Shown here: in pieces, positions 23,171-35,000 of the stretch
Layout of the letters: every line of letters starts with the position of its first letter
How positions within the stretch are numbered: position 1 is the first letter of the stretch
Assembly: GCA_964036155.1 (NCBI GenBank)
Contig: OZ038423.1
Span: 22,521,249-22,585,248, forward strand
Origin: Diploscapter coronatus
Taxonomy: Eukaryota > Nematoda > Chromadorea > Rhabditida > Rhabditidae
Reading direction: 5' to 3'
Length of the DNA stretch: 64,000 bases
The notes under the pieces: generated by a model
Told to the model about the DNA's origin: nothing
Seen by the model: only the letters and a program-made list of their open reading frames with translations
Database searches by the model: none
Position numbers and translations under genes: made by a program

Positions 23171-26100
23171 ATGAGCATTCTCAAGCCACCGCCCAGAAAT
23201 CCGCTGGAGATTCTGGATGATCAGGTCATTCAGGAGGCCAGGTACTTTCTTTAAAAATAGGAACACTTTTTCGAAAATAAAAGCTAGATTTTCAAAAGAA
23301 ATACAAATTTAACAAAAAAGAATCTTAAAAAGTGCACAAATTTGCAGACTTTTTGTGGACTATCACATCCGGCCGGGGATATTCAATTTGCTGGCGACGA
23401 ACAAGGACAGATTCGACCAGCTGCAAGTGCTGCAGGACATGAGCAAACACATCGAGTCCATCGGGCCAAGTCTTAATGGGGTACGATAATTTACAGCATC
23501 TTGTCAATTGTATATCTTTATCTATCGGAGAAGAGGTACAATTCCGATACAAACGCAACCGAAAGTTGAATAATCAAAGACGCGACTTTATACTTCTTGA
23601 AAATTCTTGGCACCTATTTGAATAAATGAGAATGCAATTGTCGTACTTGTTCTGAAATATTTTATTTTCTCCAGCACCTGTCCCATTTCAACCCCAACCA
23701 GAGCCAGTTGAATTACATCGAGACCAACTTCTCAGAGATGGTCTTCCCACACGCGGACAGAAAGCGATTCGCCGTCTTCGTCCAGCCATTACTTATTAGG
23801 CACTTCATCTTCTGGAGACGTACGTTTTTCATTTGTAATTTTTCTCTTTACCGTAAATCTTATCAAAACATAAAATGCCTTATTCTTTCCTGAGAACACT
23901 TTTGTTATTTTCTAGCGAGTGCTTTTTTAGAATTTGTATTAGGATCTTCTGAAAATCCAACAGGATGCGAAAAGCTTAATAAAAACGCATAGGAGTCATC
24001 CGATATATCAATTTTTATATCAGCTGATAGAGTAGGTTCTGAGTAGTCTAACAGTCGCCTTACCATCCTCTTGCCCTATGGATTTATTAGCAATAAGCTT
24101 TTTCCTATCCGGTGGGAATTTCAGATTGCCTTATTTTTGGATTAATTTCATTTTTTAATCGCAAGCTTTCTATCTATGAGATAGAATAATCTGACATAAA
24201 TGATTAAAAAGTAAAAAAAATGTTGAAAACCTATTTTTTCATATTCGATTTTTCAGATTTGAAAATCCGCGAGATGGAGGACAAGATAGCTGCGCCCGAG
24301 TGCGTGTTCATCAACGTGGTCAGTCAGAGCGAATTGCCCAACAAACAACTCGAGCAACTCTGCGACGCGGCCAAACACTTCCTCGGGTTACTGTAAGTAT
24401 TTCAATTAATAAATACCGATTCTACAATAGCTTTGCTAAAATTTTGGTTTGTCAAAGAGTTTTCCATAAACTTACCTCCATATTTTCCACTTTTATTTTT
24501 GTTATTTTCTTTCAATAGACAACACTAATTCTAACACATTGCCTCTCGCCAATGCTTATCTTAATCGACAATTTTCTGAAGCATATTCGAAACTAGTGTA
24601 AGAAATCGTCGGATTTTGATATGCAGTACCCCTATGCAATACTCTGAAATCATCTTCCATTTTATATATTCGAATATTCCGAAGCGTATTTTCTGTTTTC
24701 AGATCATCAGCGCCATTCGGCGCGAATCTGGCAGACCCTGCAGTGCTGGCCTACGATTCCCTGGCTCGTGGCTATGCGAAGAGCTTTCTAGACGGATTCG
24801 GGGAGATTCTGTTGGATGACCGATTCATCGAGGCCGACGACGAGGCACACAGGAACTCGACTATGAAAGGGGTAAATTTGAAAAGCCAGAATCTAAACTT
24901 AAAAATTCTAATGAGGATGGTAGTGAAAACGTATCGATGACTTCTCAAAATGCAATAAGTCTTGAAATTTTGAAACTTATTTCAAAAATTCAGGTGTTCA
25001 CAATTCTGCACGAGTGGTTGATGGAGATCGGTTTGTCGGAAATCGACGCGCACGTGGTTGCTGATGAAGCTGCCATCTATGTCAAGAAGGGCGTCATCGA
25101 TATTCTCATTGAGAGGGTACGTCTCCAACTGTTTTTTTTTTACTTTGATAGAAAAAAATACTTGAAACAAAAATCTACAAAACTCTTATTCATATATTCT
25201 ATTTTGAAAAACATGTATTATGCTGATATTCTTCTTTTTTGTAAATTGCTCGAAGCTGGGAAGGATATTATTTTTGATAAAGTGCCAATGTATCAATTAA
25301 TGAAAATAAATCAACTGAAGCGAATCTTCTTCAAACTTTAGTTGTGCTCATAAAATTTAGAAACAGGCTTTTTTTTCATTTCCCGGAAAATATGAAAGAT
25401 AAGCATTTGAAGATTTCAGATTTTCCGCTTGACTGTGGTGGAATTTCCCCAGAAGCACCGTTCTCTGAAGACGTTATGCGCCTACATGAATGAGACGAAG
25501 CAGCACGGCAGGGAGGTGCTCACTCAACTACTCATTGAACAACTCAGGCATAGGCTGCTCAGGATGGGTAAAGCATTTTTTGAGTCGAAAGTATAAATAA
25601 ATTTCAAATTTTCCAAGGAATAATGCGAATTTCTTATATTTCACCAATTTATCTGCAGATCAAATTTAAGATAACAAAGTTTTTAAATAACTACTCGTGT
25701 TATAGTTCCTAGATGGCGACTTATCAAACAAGTTGAAGTTGAAAATTTTTCGAAAATCGAACATCCTTTTATGGACAATGATTCAGTCGATTGATGCTGA
25801 CTTTACAAGGATTTGTAATTCATCGAATACGAAGTTATAAAATTTTAGACATCGATACGAAGGAGATCCTTGAAGCCTATGCCAAATGTGTGGAGTCTCT
25901 GAAAGAAGTCGATCCCTCGAACGTCATCATGCTCATCGTCTGTGACGTCATCAAGGACTATCTACAGTAGGTTTTTCTTCAAATCAAATATTTATTGAGT
26001 AGCATTATAACTCGTAAAAGGTCGAAATTTTCCAAATATTCCGTCTTTCTTTGCTAGTAATCTTGAAAAGATTTCTTTCATGGCTTATTTGTAATTTTCA

Positions 26101-29100
26101 GGAAACGTCCCGACACAGTCCGCCAAATCATCACCTACATCACGTGCCAGGAAAATCGAACCGAAATGGAGAAAAATTGGGTAAGATTTTCTACAAAATC
26201 TTCATTTCAAAGTCTCATTTACGATCTAAATATCAATATTTATCTTTTTTAAATTTTGATGCATCTATTTATTAAAGCTATGAAATGACGGTATTATTTT
26301 GTAAGCAAATTTAGAATATCAAAAAATAGAAAATTAGCATAATCCTTGTTTTGCCAGAGGGCAACCAATGAAGGTGCGATGGTGAACGAGAAGGACGTGG
26401 ACGGGTTCAACGATGAGTTCTTTCCCAAAGCCTTCGACATGGCCAACTGGAGGCTTTGGCAACCCGATCCGCTCGACGCGCCTAGTAGGCCAAATTTTAC
26501 TTGTTTAAAGAATTATGAAATGAAGACTAGATTATTTGCCAATTTTAGTAAAATTGGGTTATTTTGGAGTAAGTTTCAGAGAAATTTTAATTGATTTTGC
26601 CTGACAATGAACTTTTTGGAGGCCGTCAATCGATCATATCAACGAAAAATTATATCATTTTAGAAAATTGGGCGTTTCCACTATAACATTACAATTTTCC
26701 CTTTCATTTTCAGAAGAAAGTGGCCGCATCCGTCAGTCCTCGGACATGTTCAACATGCTCGTGCAGATCTACGGCTCCAAGATGAAGTTCCTCGATGAAT
26801 ACCAGAAGCTCATGGCTGAACGCATCATCAACAGTCCCTTCACTGATCGGGATGTAAGTATTACTTGATTGCAAATAGTTCTCGAAAATTCCATCATTTT
26901 TCATATATATTTTTTTAATCTAAAATTGAAATATTCATTTTTTTTCGGCTCACTTATAGCTCCAATCCTCTTTGTTTGAAAATATCGGTGGGAAAGAAAA
27001 AAAGGGTGGAAACTACAAGGGGCTCACTTTTAATTAGTAATTTGAGGAGCTATTTGAAAAAAGCTGCCTTCACTCGTTGAGCATGCGGTTTTCTCCGAAT
27101 GAGCTAAACAAATGCGATGTGATGCTTCGCGACCTCGAAGTCAGTCGATTGCTCGATCAACAAGTCGCTGAAAGCGATGTAAGGATTTATTTATTTCTAA
27201 AATTAATGCATTCTACTAAACATTTATATCTTTAAAATATGTTTCAGGTTCCAGTTGCCATCGCTTCGAAGATTATCTCTTCCCACTACTGGCCAAAAAT
27301 CACGGCGGAACATTTGGAGGTCAAAAATGTCAAGGAAAATTTTCAAAACTCGAATAATTTCAGCACCTCGGCTCAGACCGACTCGAAGAGGCCATCAACA
27401 TGTACGAGGAGCGGTTCGTGGCCGAGAAACCCGAGAGATACATCAAGTGGATCAGAGCAAAGGGGTAGGATGGACAATTTTTCCCTATTGTTGTGCATGT
27501 TTGCTAAAATTCTGAAGAAAAACATTTAAAACTTACAGTAGCAGACAAAAGTGTTGGCCACCCTCTCATAGCTGTGCCGATTTTCTCTAGCGTCAAACTC
27601 TTTTCACTTATCGGATTGAGTAGAAATTTTGCATACATAACAGCACATGTAAGAATGTCAGCATACCAACTTCCAATTTCAGTTCAATCTGATTAGCACT
27701 GAAGTCAGAAATATATGTTGGCGATCCAATACTTTTGTCCACCGCTGTATATTTTCCGCGAAAAGTTTCATTCTTATAATTTTCTTTGAAAAATCTTAAC
27801 CTTCTGTCTCAGAACAATTGAAATGGAGTTCGATTTGGGTGATGGCGCGTCGATCACCAAGCCCGTGCCAACCATCTACGCTCAAATCATCTTCCAGTTC
27901 CAGGAGAAGGGTAAACTTGATTTATGTTGAAGAAATTGCAAAATTCAACGAAGGAACTACATCATTATACGTTTGAAAAGGCTGCTTATTAAGATTTTTT
28001 CTTTAGATCCATCAAAGTTGTATTCTCGATGCAATTTACTCAATCAATGCGATTTCTTCTGGAAGCAATTCTCAATACAAATTATTAGGGGATATTTGAT
28101 TCTAAAATGTCGCGAATTTCATCAGCTGAATCAACCATTATCTGAATCAAATTTATATAATTTTTTCTTGAAACTTATTCTTTATTTTTAGAAGAATGGC
28201 TAGTGGATGAAATATCGGAAAAGTTGAAACTGACGAAGGAGCACACCGAGGCCAAACTCGAGTGGTGGACCAACAAAGGCATGCTCGTTAAAGTTAGTTA
28301 AATTTTTATGAATTAAAAATACAATAGATAAAATTAGCTAAGCAAAGCTTCCTACTTACTAATCGCATAAATAAATTGAATTCTTGTCTTCAGAATATTT
28401 TGAAACGTACACTTCTCAAACATCGCATTTGTGATCGGTTTATCAAAACTCCAAAAGTGGATTTTTTGTTATGGAAATGTTTGAAGCATAACTCTAAATT
28501 TTCGTTGCCATATTTGAATTCAGAAATCCAACACGCTTTACGCGCTGAGTGATGACAGTTCCCGGCTGGCACAATTCGTTGCCGAGAAAAGTTTCACCGA
28601 GGAATATGAGGTAGACAACTTATAATTGGCTTAAAACGTAAATTAAAGAAGACCTTTATATTAAAATACTAGTACTTATATTTTAAAATAGGGGTAAAAT
28701 TATCAAAAATTGGAAAAATGCGAATTTATTCCAGGAAGAATCGACTCCTATCGAAGAGAATAGTGAAACCATCGACGCTCTCTTCGACGACTTCTGGAAG
28801 TACATCAGGCAACTTGTGGTGAGATATTTTCCTAGAAAAATAACCCTAAAAAGACTAATATAATTTTTAGAAAAAGTTGAAGCGATTTTCATATGAAAAT
28901 ATATGTACCTTGAAACCTAAAATAACTCGTTCAGGAACAAACCGGTGGCCAAACCTCACAAGAGCTCTTCAGAAAAATCAAGTATGCTCTAAAATATTTT
29001 GGAATAAAATGAAAGATTTTGTAAATTACATCGTACAATATTCACGATATTTTAAGAATAACGAAGATGGAAGGTGTTGCTTCCAGCTTCCGTTTGATAA

Positions 29101-29655
29101 AATTGATCAATTTTTAAATATGACATAAAATATTGGCAATTTTTGGAGAAAAAAACAATTCAAATCAAGCACATATGCTTCAATATTTCTTTTAATAAAA
29201 TAATAAATTCTACAAATGATGGATCTCCAAATCTCTATTTTTACTAAAATATAAATGGAAATTGAGGATGATGGTGCCCGACTCGAACTTCGAGCAATTC
29301 AACATCTACATGGCCAAGAAAGTTAGCACTGATCAGGTCAAAGATTTGTTCTTATTAGTAATTAGCAGCACGGAAAACGCGGTTATCGGGAACGATCATC
29401 GAGTTCTAGGGATGACAAAAATAAGGATAGTGCCTAAAGAAATCCCACCTCCGTTGAAAAAAGCTCTTTAGACGCTACCAAAAATACGCTGCCACTCTTC
29501 ATTAGGTGCGCTATTTCGCCGCAGAAGTGAAAGAAAATTTCAATCGTCCGCATATTCCTCTATGCTTGAAAACCACTTCTTTGTGCGTTAACAAGAAAAT
29601 CAATGAAGATCATCTTTTTCCGTTAAGTATATCACCTTTTAAAAAATGTCATTAA
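23171..29655 (+). CDS. apc-2: anaphase-promoting complex subunit 2
   Basis: The cullin-like subunit of the APC/C ubiquitin ligase; it binds the RING subunit APC11 and supports catalysis at mitotic exit. Twenty-one exons with in-phase joins give about 776 aa: 23171-23241, 23348-23480, 23675-23819, 24257-24392, 24703-24871, 24994-25116, 25420-25567, 25849-25966, 26102-26180, 26358-26484, 26714-26853, 27047-27178, 27248-27319, 27364-27464, 27813-27910, 28192-28292, 28524-28610, 28735-28818, 28935-28981, 29267-29336, 29506-29655. Diagnostic blocks are KRPDTVRQII, the cullin-homology core IYGSKMKFLDEYQKLMAERI, a truncated CDVMLRDLEVSRLL, SSHYWPKI, and a C-terminal winged-helix region (FEQFNIYMAKKVSTDQ). 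The ATG abuts a GTTTTTAG acceptor. The acceptors at 27046 and 29266 are TTTGAG and ATTGAG. The last exon was chosen by frame; its final 35 residues are uncertain. Intron 14 carries a Tc1/mariner-type MITE. Confidence 0.9.
27536..27747. mobile_element. Tc1/mariner-type MITE in apc-2 intron 14
   Basis: Terminal inverted repeats of about 27 bp: the left end is CAGTAGCAGACAAAAGTGTT and the right end, read in reverse complement, is CAGCGGTGGACAAAAGTATT. TA dinucleotides flank both ends (27534-27535 and 27748-27749), the target duplication typical of Tc1/mariner. The 212-bp body has no open frame, so it is non-autonomous. Confidence 0.9.
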
Positions 29656-29832
29656 ATTACACTAAAAATCTTTCAGTTTTGATAAAATGCGAATAAATTT
29701 AAACCTTAAAAAACCTAATCCAACTTTTTTTAGATCTGTATTGACAACGGCGTTTATAAGATTATCAATGAAGGAACGACAGCATTCTCGATCTGAAGAA
29801 AACGAGTGAATAGTTTTATGGGTATTACTTCC

Positions 29833-30056
29833 GATTATAAACGAGAGCGGATTTGTCAGCGAGAGACCCCTCACTTTTTCGCGGGGATACCCTATCACAC
29901 TCTGCGTCCCTACGCCTATATTCAACCATTGTCTTGTTGCCTTCTTCGTTTTGCTTGGCAATGATTAAAGATAGTTGCAAAAACGCAGCGTGACAGGGTA
30001 TCCTCGCGAAAAAAGAGAAGGGTCTCTTGCTGGCAAATCCGCTCCCGTTTATAATG
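29833..30056. mobile_element. long inverted-repeat (foldback) element
   Basis: Arms of about 66 bp, 29833-29898 and 29990-30056, are imperfect reverse complements. Matching blocks are ATAAACGAGAGCGGATTTG with CAAATCCGCTCCCGTTTAT, GAGACCC with GGGTCTC, and CGCGGGGATACCCTATCAC with GTGACAGGGTATCCTCGCG. The centre is about 91 bp. No coding capacity. It is most simply a foldback MITE. Confidence 0.85.
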
Positions 30057-30360
30057 GGGAGTATTCGATGTTCCAATATCTTGACATTGCAAAATTGATC
30101 TCTTATCATGTATTATCTGAAAAGTTAGTTAGTTTTATCATTTTCGAATAAAGTTTGAAGTCTTCATATTTTTCTAAAGTTCGTGGAAAATTTCTTACTT
30201 TCGCATGTTGTGTCTGATTCTTCAACTAATATTCTCGGTATTCAATCAATGTGTAATGCTTTATTTGTTCAAGCTATCGATTATTATTATGCAAGAGTGT
30301 GGGGGACCACCTTTCCGCCGCAGGGAGAGCTTCGTCTCTCTACAGAGAGAATGGAACGCG

Positions 30361-30870
30361 CCCTGGGGGCATAAAATCGAGATAGCACTGATATCTGAGA
30401 GAAGCCGGGCTGTTAGAACTGAAATAGCACGGTTCAGAGAGAAAAATTCGAAAATAGCACTGGAAAAGTGGAAATTCTAGAGTTGTAGAATAGAAAGATA
30501 GTATGAGTATTTTGGAGATTCAAGACTGTTAGAATAAAGAAATAGTGATAAAGAGGGTGTAAAAGGAAAATGAGATAGTATTCAAATATCTGAGATTCTA
30601 GATGGCTGAAATTTGCGAAATAGTATATGAATATTAGAGAGTCGGAAGAAAGAAAGAAAGGTTCTCGCCACAGGCACCTTCCTCCTTTCTTCCCTTGCTT
30701 GCTTCCAGCCGACCGTTTTGTTTGCTCACTTAGTCAGCACATTTCTCTGACTCCTCTTCTCCCCACTATTTTTAGCCTATTTCCATCTTTTCCCTCTCAT
30801 TTCCTTGTACTATTTCTCTCCGATTTCAATGTTTTTCCACTTTTCCCTCTCCGATTCCCACGCTATTTCG
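30361..30870. repeat. clustered CTATTTC motifs, divergent halves
   Basis: CTATTTC or a one-base variant recurs about every 30-50 bases. On the minus strand exact copies are at 30421, 30539 and 30617 with variants near 30370, 30455, 30497 and 30571. On the plus strand exact copies are at 30777, 30810 and 30863 with a variant near 30766. Flanks are partly conserved: a purine or pyrimidine pair, then G or A, usually precedes the core (GTGCTATTTC, ATACTATTTC, ACGCTATTTC). Confidence 0.6.
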
Positions 30871-31348
30871 CATTTTGAAACCCGAAGGCAGAAGTCCCTT
30901 GTGATTGTACGAATCGTTCCCTCTCTCTTGAAATCTTCTGCGTCTGTCCCGTATCTCAAATTCCTTTGATATTTCTCCGGTCGAATTTTTCTGACTCTTT
31001 TGAATATTTGTTCCTTCCGTCTATACAACTTCGATTGCAATTTTCAATTCTTCTGGTCCACACTTTCATATTTCAATAGTCATCGATTTTCCGGTTTTTA
31101 TTATTGAATTTTTGGAAACGTCGCAATTTTGATGTTTCGAAGAAAATATTTAGAATTCAAGGATAAGATGGATTTATTCCTTGAATAGGAAACAGCGGAA
31201 TTTTGATTACGTTTCATTTTTTGTAAGAAATACTTTGGATAGATTGAAATTTCCCCTTCTCTACATATCAATTGCTCAAACTGACATTTTCAAATCATCG
31301 ATTCGTCAATGATTTCCTGAATATTTTTGACCGATCTAATTTCCAGAT

Positions 31349-33836
31349 ATGGCGATTCCGAATCAACTACTGATATGTTCCGGGATCAAAGTCCTCATTA
31401 TTGTAAGTCGCTTTTCTCCTTATTTTTTGAAAGTTCATGCAAACATTGGTGCACTTTTGCGCTTTAGAAATTTGCTTCAGAATTTTCTGATATGCTTTAC
31501 AGAAACTTTTGACAACACTAATTTAAATGTGGGTGAAGTAATCATAGCAAATTGATATTCTTATGATCTATGAAGTAATTATTAGCTTATTCCATCGTGA
31601 AGATCAGCTGTTTATTATGCGTTTCACGAAAGTCTTTGATTTCACACACATGAAACTCTGCTACATGTATAGCTGGCTCACAATTATAGTTGATACCTCC
31701 TTTAATTTTTATTTCAAATGCATTTTTCACTCCATTGGCAGTTTCGAAACCTTGAGACATATTTCCTCCTCTTTTGTATCTCCTCCAACTTTAGTAGTAC
31801 CTATTTTAATGCGCGAATCGAAATAAATTGCGATTGCGCATTCGGCTGATGAGAGATCAAAACAGACAAAAGAGATTCTAGAAACCGAAAATAGAAATAG
31901 TACAGAGAATTAAGAGGAAAGAAAGAAAGGCGATGACTCTGTTGACCTACAGCCTTTCCGTATAGCTTCTTCGCCTTTTTCTATTTCTCTTCCTCCCTTC
32001 ATTTTGCATAATATTTCATTTGTTTGCATACTGTAATTACCAAATGAAGCAACGATCGAGGAGGCAAATATGAGAATTTACCATTTATTGCGAGAATATG
32101 AGTGATAAATCATTTATATCATTTTAAGAGATTTGCCCCAAGAAAATATGATTTGAAAATTCGATTTAGGATAGGCTTCAAAATGTTTGAAATATAAGCA
32201 TAGTAGAAGACAAATCGATAGGGTTTTTACTTATGTTTTCAATAACTCCAAGTAAAGTTATAATTCGACTATGAGAATGCACTTTTCTAATTTTGATATT
32301 TCTGGATGATTGTTATCGAAGGCTAAATTTCCTCACTTTTGATAAGATTCAATATTTTTGAACATTTAGATCAAAATTGAGCTAATCATTAGTTCGGATT
32401 CCATCTATAAAGTAGAATTTAAAGTTTAAAATCGTATTGTTATCTCTCGACAAGACTTAACTTTTTCAATGATTCATGCTTTTCTGGGTCGTTATTCATA
32501 TTCAGTTGAGTTGAGAATTGCGTAGGTCGGGTTGTGCGCATAATGTGCATACGGGAAAGAGTGAGTCATCTCTATCAATACTTCTATTTTCCATTTCCAA
32601 TACCTTGAGCAATTTCTTTCCTTTCCTGTACAGCTTGATAAATAGCGAATCGATAACATGAAATCTAAAAATAGAAATCGAATTCTTGATATAAACAGTG
32701 AACATATTTTGAAATAGAAGCTTCTAGTTTTTTCTTCAAAATTCAATAGATTCAAAAAATTCGAATATCCATTGATAGGTAAATCTATAATCAACACTGA
32801 TAAAGAACCAAATAGCACATCTCGAAGAAAAAGGGTAGCAATTCTCTTAATATGTACCAGGAAATTTAATATTTTCAATGCAAGATATTTCAATAGTTTG
32901 CGTCCTCAACATCAATAATTTGTTAATAAACCAATCAATTAAGTAAAAATTTGCAGATCCTAACGATCGTGGTGCTGATTCTGGTGGATCCAGCGTACGT
33001 GACGGCGTACATTTCGATCAACTACGAAATCGTGCTCATCTACATCTTTTCTGCACTCACACTGCTCTACTGCATAGTCACCATCATTCTCTACTTCCTG
33101 CTCTCCAAACGAGGAAATGAAACGCCGTTAACCAATACGGCGTTTACTGTAAGTGTATTTTTCAACGGATGCTCAAGATTTACCTGTGCCCAGCAAAAAA
33201 TCGAACTTTGAACTTATCCGAATATAATCATCAAATAAGATTCAGAAAAGTCCACCTGTTTCCTTTACGGTTTAACCAAATGATTTGTGTAGACTTATCC
33301 AATCGAAATTATTTTATCGATTTTAGAAGGAAATCTGTTCCTAAATTTCGCATATTAATTTTGCTCTAAATCATTATCCTTCAGGAAGTAATTCTTGCGA
33401 CAGCAGGAATTATGGGCTGGCTGATCGTTATTGGAATCGGCGGTAATATTTCGCAACGAACAATCCTCGAGACTGGCGAGAAATTCGGTTGGATTGGGGT
33501 AGGCTCTAGATTTTATCATAATAATAATTTGTACAACTATTATCTAATGAGTAACGCACCGATCAGGAATAATGTGGGTGATAGATCGGAAAAGTTAGGA
33601 ATTAAATTGATCACTTTTCACTTGTTGATAAGGAGCAACTTCGGAATTATTCTGAACTTATCTGAAACATCATTGTTCAATAACAAGTGAACTGTAAGAT
33701 TCAGGCGCTTGCGGGAATCAACGTGGGCTGTTTCCTGGGCATTTTCGCGATCTTCGCGCTGAACATCGTCAACGAGAAGATTCTGGCGCCGAATCGACGA
33801 CGATACGAGAAGGCCTATCCGCAGTACAATCGCTAA
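31349..33836 (+). CDS. four-pass membrane protein, unknown function
   Basis: Not recognised. Four exons (31349-31402, 32957-33148, 33385-33498, 33705-33836), all with phase-0 junctions, give 163 aa. Hydrophobic segments: residues about 6-27 (LLICSGIKVLII, ILTIVVLILV), about 42-66 (IVLIYIFSALTLLYC, IVTIILYFLL), about 84-101 (VILATAGIMGWLIVIGIGG) and about 121-143 (ALAGINVGCFLGIFAIFALN). The loops are short and the C-terminal tail is basic (KILAPNRRRYEKAYPQYNR), probably cytosolic. The arrangement resembles small tetraspan or MARVEL-like proteins, but no diagnostic motif is present. Intron 1 is 1.55 kb, unusually long here, and splits the first helix. The ATG lies two bases after a TTTCCAG acceptor, consistent with trans-splicing. 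A 13-bp-arm hairpin lies 64 bp past the stop. Confidence 0.8.
31403..32956 (+). other. 1.55-kb intron of the tetraspan gene
   Basis: No exon of another gene was identified. A small block at about 31880-32000 resembles the neighbouring intergenic cluster: GAAATAG at 31894, then GGAAAGAAAGAAAGG, then CTATTTC on the plus strand at 31981. The rest is AT-rich and unremarkable. Confidence 0.5.
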
Positions 33837-35000
33837 ACCCGTACTTATGAGCATGGAAAAGCAGTCATATTTCTGGTAAAAATATGATAGTAAGATATTA
33901 GGCTTCTTGAAAAATTTTTTAAAAATATATTTTTTCGATTGAATTAGATTTTCAAGAAGCCGAAATGTTATGACTTAGCATTGTGACAATTTTTATATTT
34001 TTGCTAGAAAACTAACGATGTTTGATATTATCACAATGCGATTTTAACGCTCATTACGATTGAACTAGTTAAATTTGTTCGTTATTCTTTATTTTCACAC
34101 TTCCTACTAAACCCGGATTTTATCTATCATTTCCGGTTGGATTTCGTCAAATTTTGTTTATCAGTGCATTTATCTCATACTGCCTCGATTTACTTAATCG
34201 TCACTTATTCCTTGATTAATCAAAGGTTAATTTTCAAATCGATGATACTCGAAATCTACTCAAGTCGCTTTTACCCAAATAATTTTGTCTCCGTTTATTT
34301 GAGTTGTAAATTATTATTCAAAGGATAACTTTGAAGTCCTAATTTCGAAAACTATTTATTCTCTCATTTTTAGTTTCAAACAGTTGTTGGAATTGCAATG
34401 ATTTTGAATGCTAATTCAGACCGACAATCATTTGAAACATGTAAAATAATATCCTTTTTACTATTTTTATTTTGAACTGCATTGCATTTGTTGTGATACA
34501 ACACCCAAAATAGCTTTCTACTATCCTTCAAGCAAGTCAGAATATTTCTTGAAACACATGTGATAATAAATAAAATCTTTTATCTAAATTATATTAACAA
34601 AAATTTATTATTGAAAAATGTCACTAGAATTACCATCCTTCAACAAAAACTGAGAAAACAGTTCTTACATATCTTACACCAAAATTGAGATGAGGGTAGT
34701 GAAGAAGTGTTTGAGATGAATTCAATTCTAGCAAAAATAGAATGAATTTATTCGTTGCAATTAATATAAAAAATTGCCAAATCGTCAAAAGTAAATTTAC
34801 GAAAAATAAAACACGTCTAAATCAAACTCAAGTAGAGAAATGATAGGATGCTCGAGTTATATACTAGAGCGAATTTTACCTTCTGTAAATTTACCTATTT
34901 TAGACAGTCTAATAATTTTATTGTGATAAATTAGGCTGATTTGTTGTGATGGTTTGTGATAGAAGTGCTTCACCCTGTGCTCGAAGTTGATTGAGTCGAT
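33837..35000. other. convergent intergenic spacer
   Basis: AT-rich spacer between the stop codons of the tetraspan gene (+) and flp-14 (-), containing both 3' UTRs. AATAAA-like motifs occur near 34567 and 34806. Nothing else is supported. Confidence 0.5.
33901..33961 (+). terminator. 3' UTR hairpin of the tetraspan gene
   Basis: Perfect 13-bp arms GGCTTCTTGAAAA (33901-33913) and TTTTCAAGAAGCC (33949-33961) enclose a 35-base A/T-only-like loop. It starts 64 bases after the stop codon, so it should lie in the 3' UTR. A role in RNA processing or stability is possible but is inference. Confidence 0.5.

Larger units (their letters stand above)
29656..31348. other. intergenic region with foldback and CTATTTC cluster
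   Basis: No gene was found. Two structures stand out: a long inverted repeat at 29833-30056, and a region at about 30360-30870 in which the word CTATTTC recurs on the minus strand in the left half and on the plus strand in the right half. Between them the pattern has a rough centre of symmetry near 30670, where GTCGGAAGAAAGAAAG faces CTTGCTTCCAGCCGAC. Confidence 0.65.

Noticed and set aside
24937..25341. 134-codon plus-strand open frame in apc-2
   Set aside because: It is exon 6 of apc-2 read through its flanking introns; donor and acceptor positions fix the true exon to 24994-25116.
29337..29471. Read-through extension of the apc-2 penultimate exon
   Set aside because: Open frame continues, but splicing at CAG|GTCAAA to the exon at 29506 gives a C-terminus closer to the cullin winged-helix end.
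30183..30480. Overlapping 63- and 91-codon open frames
   Set aside because: No domain, no splice context, and they overlap the motif-cluster region of skewed composition.
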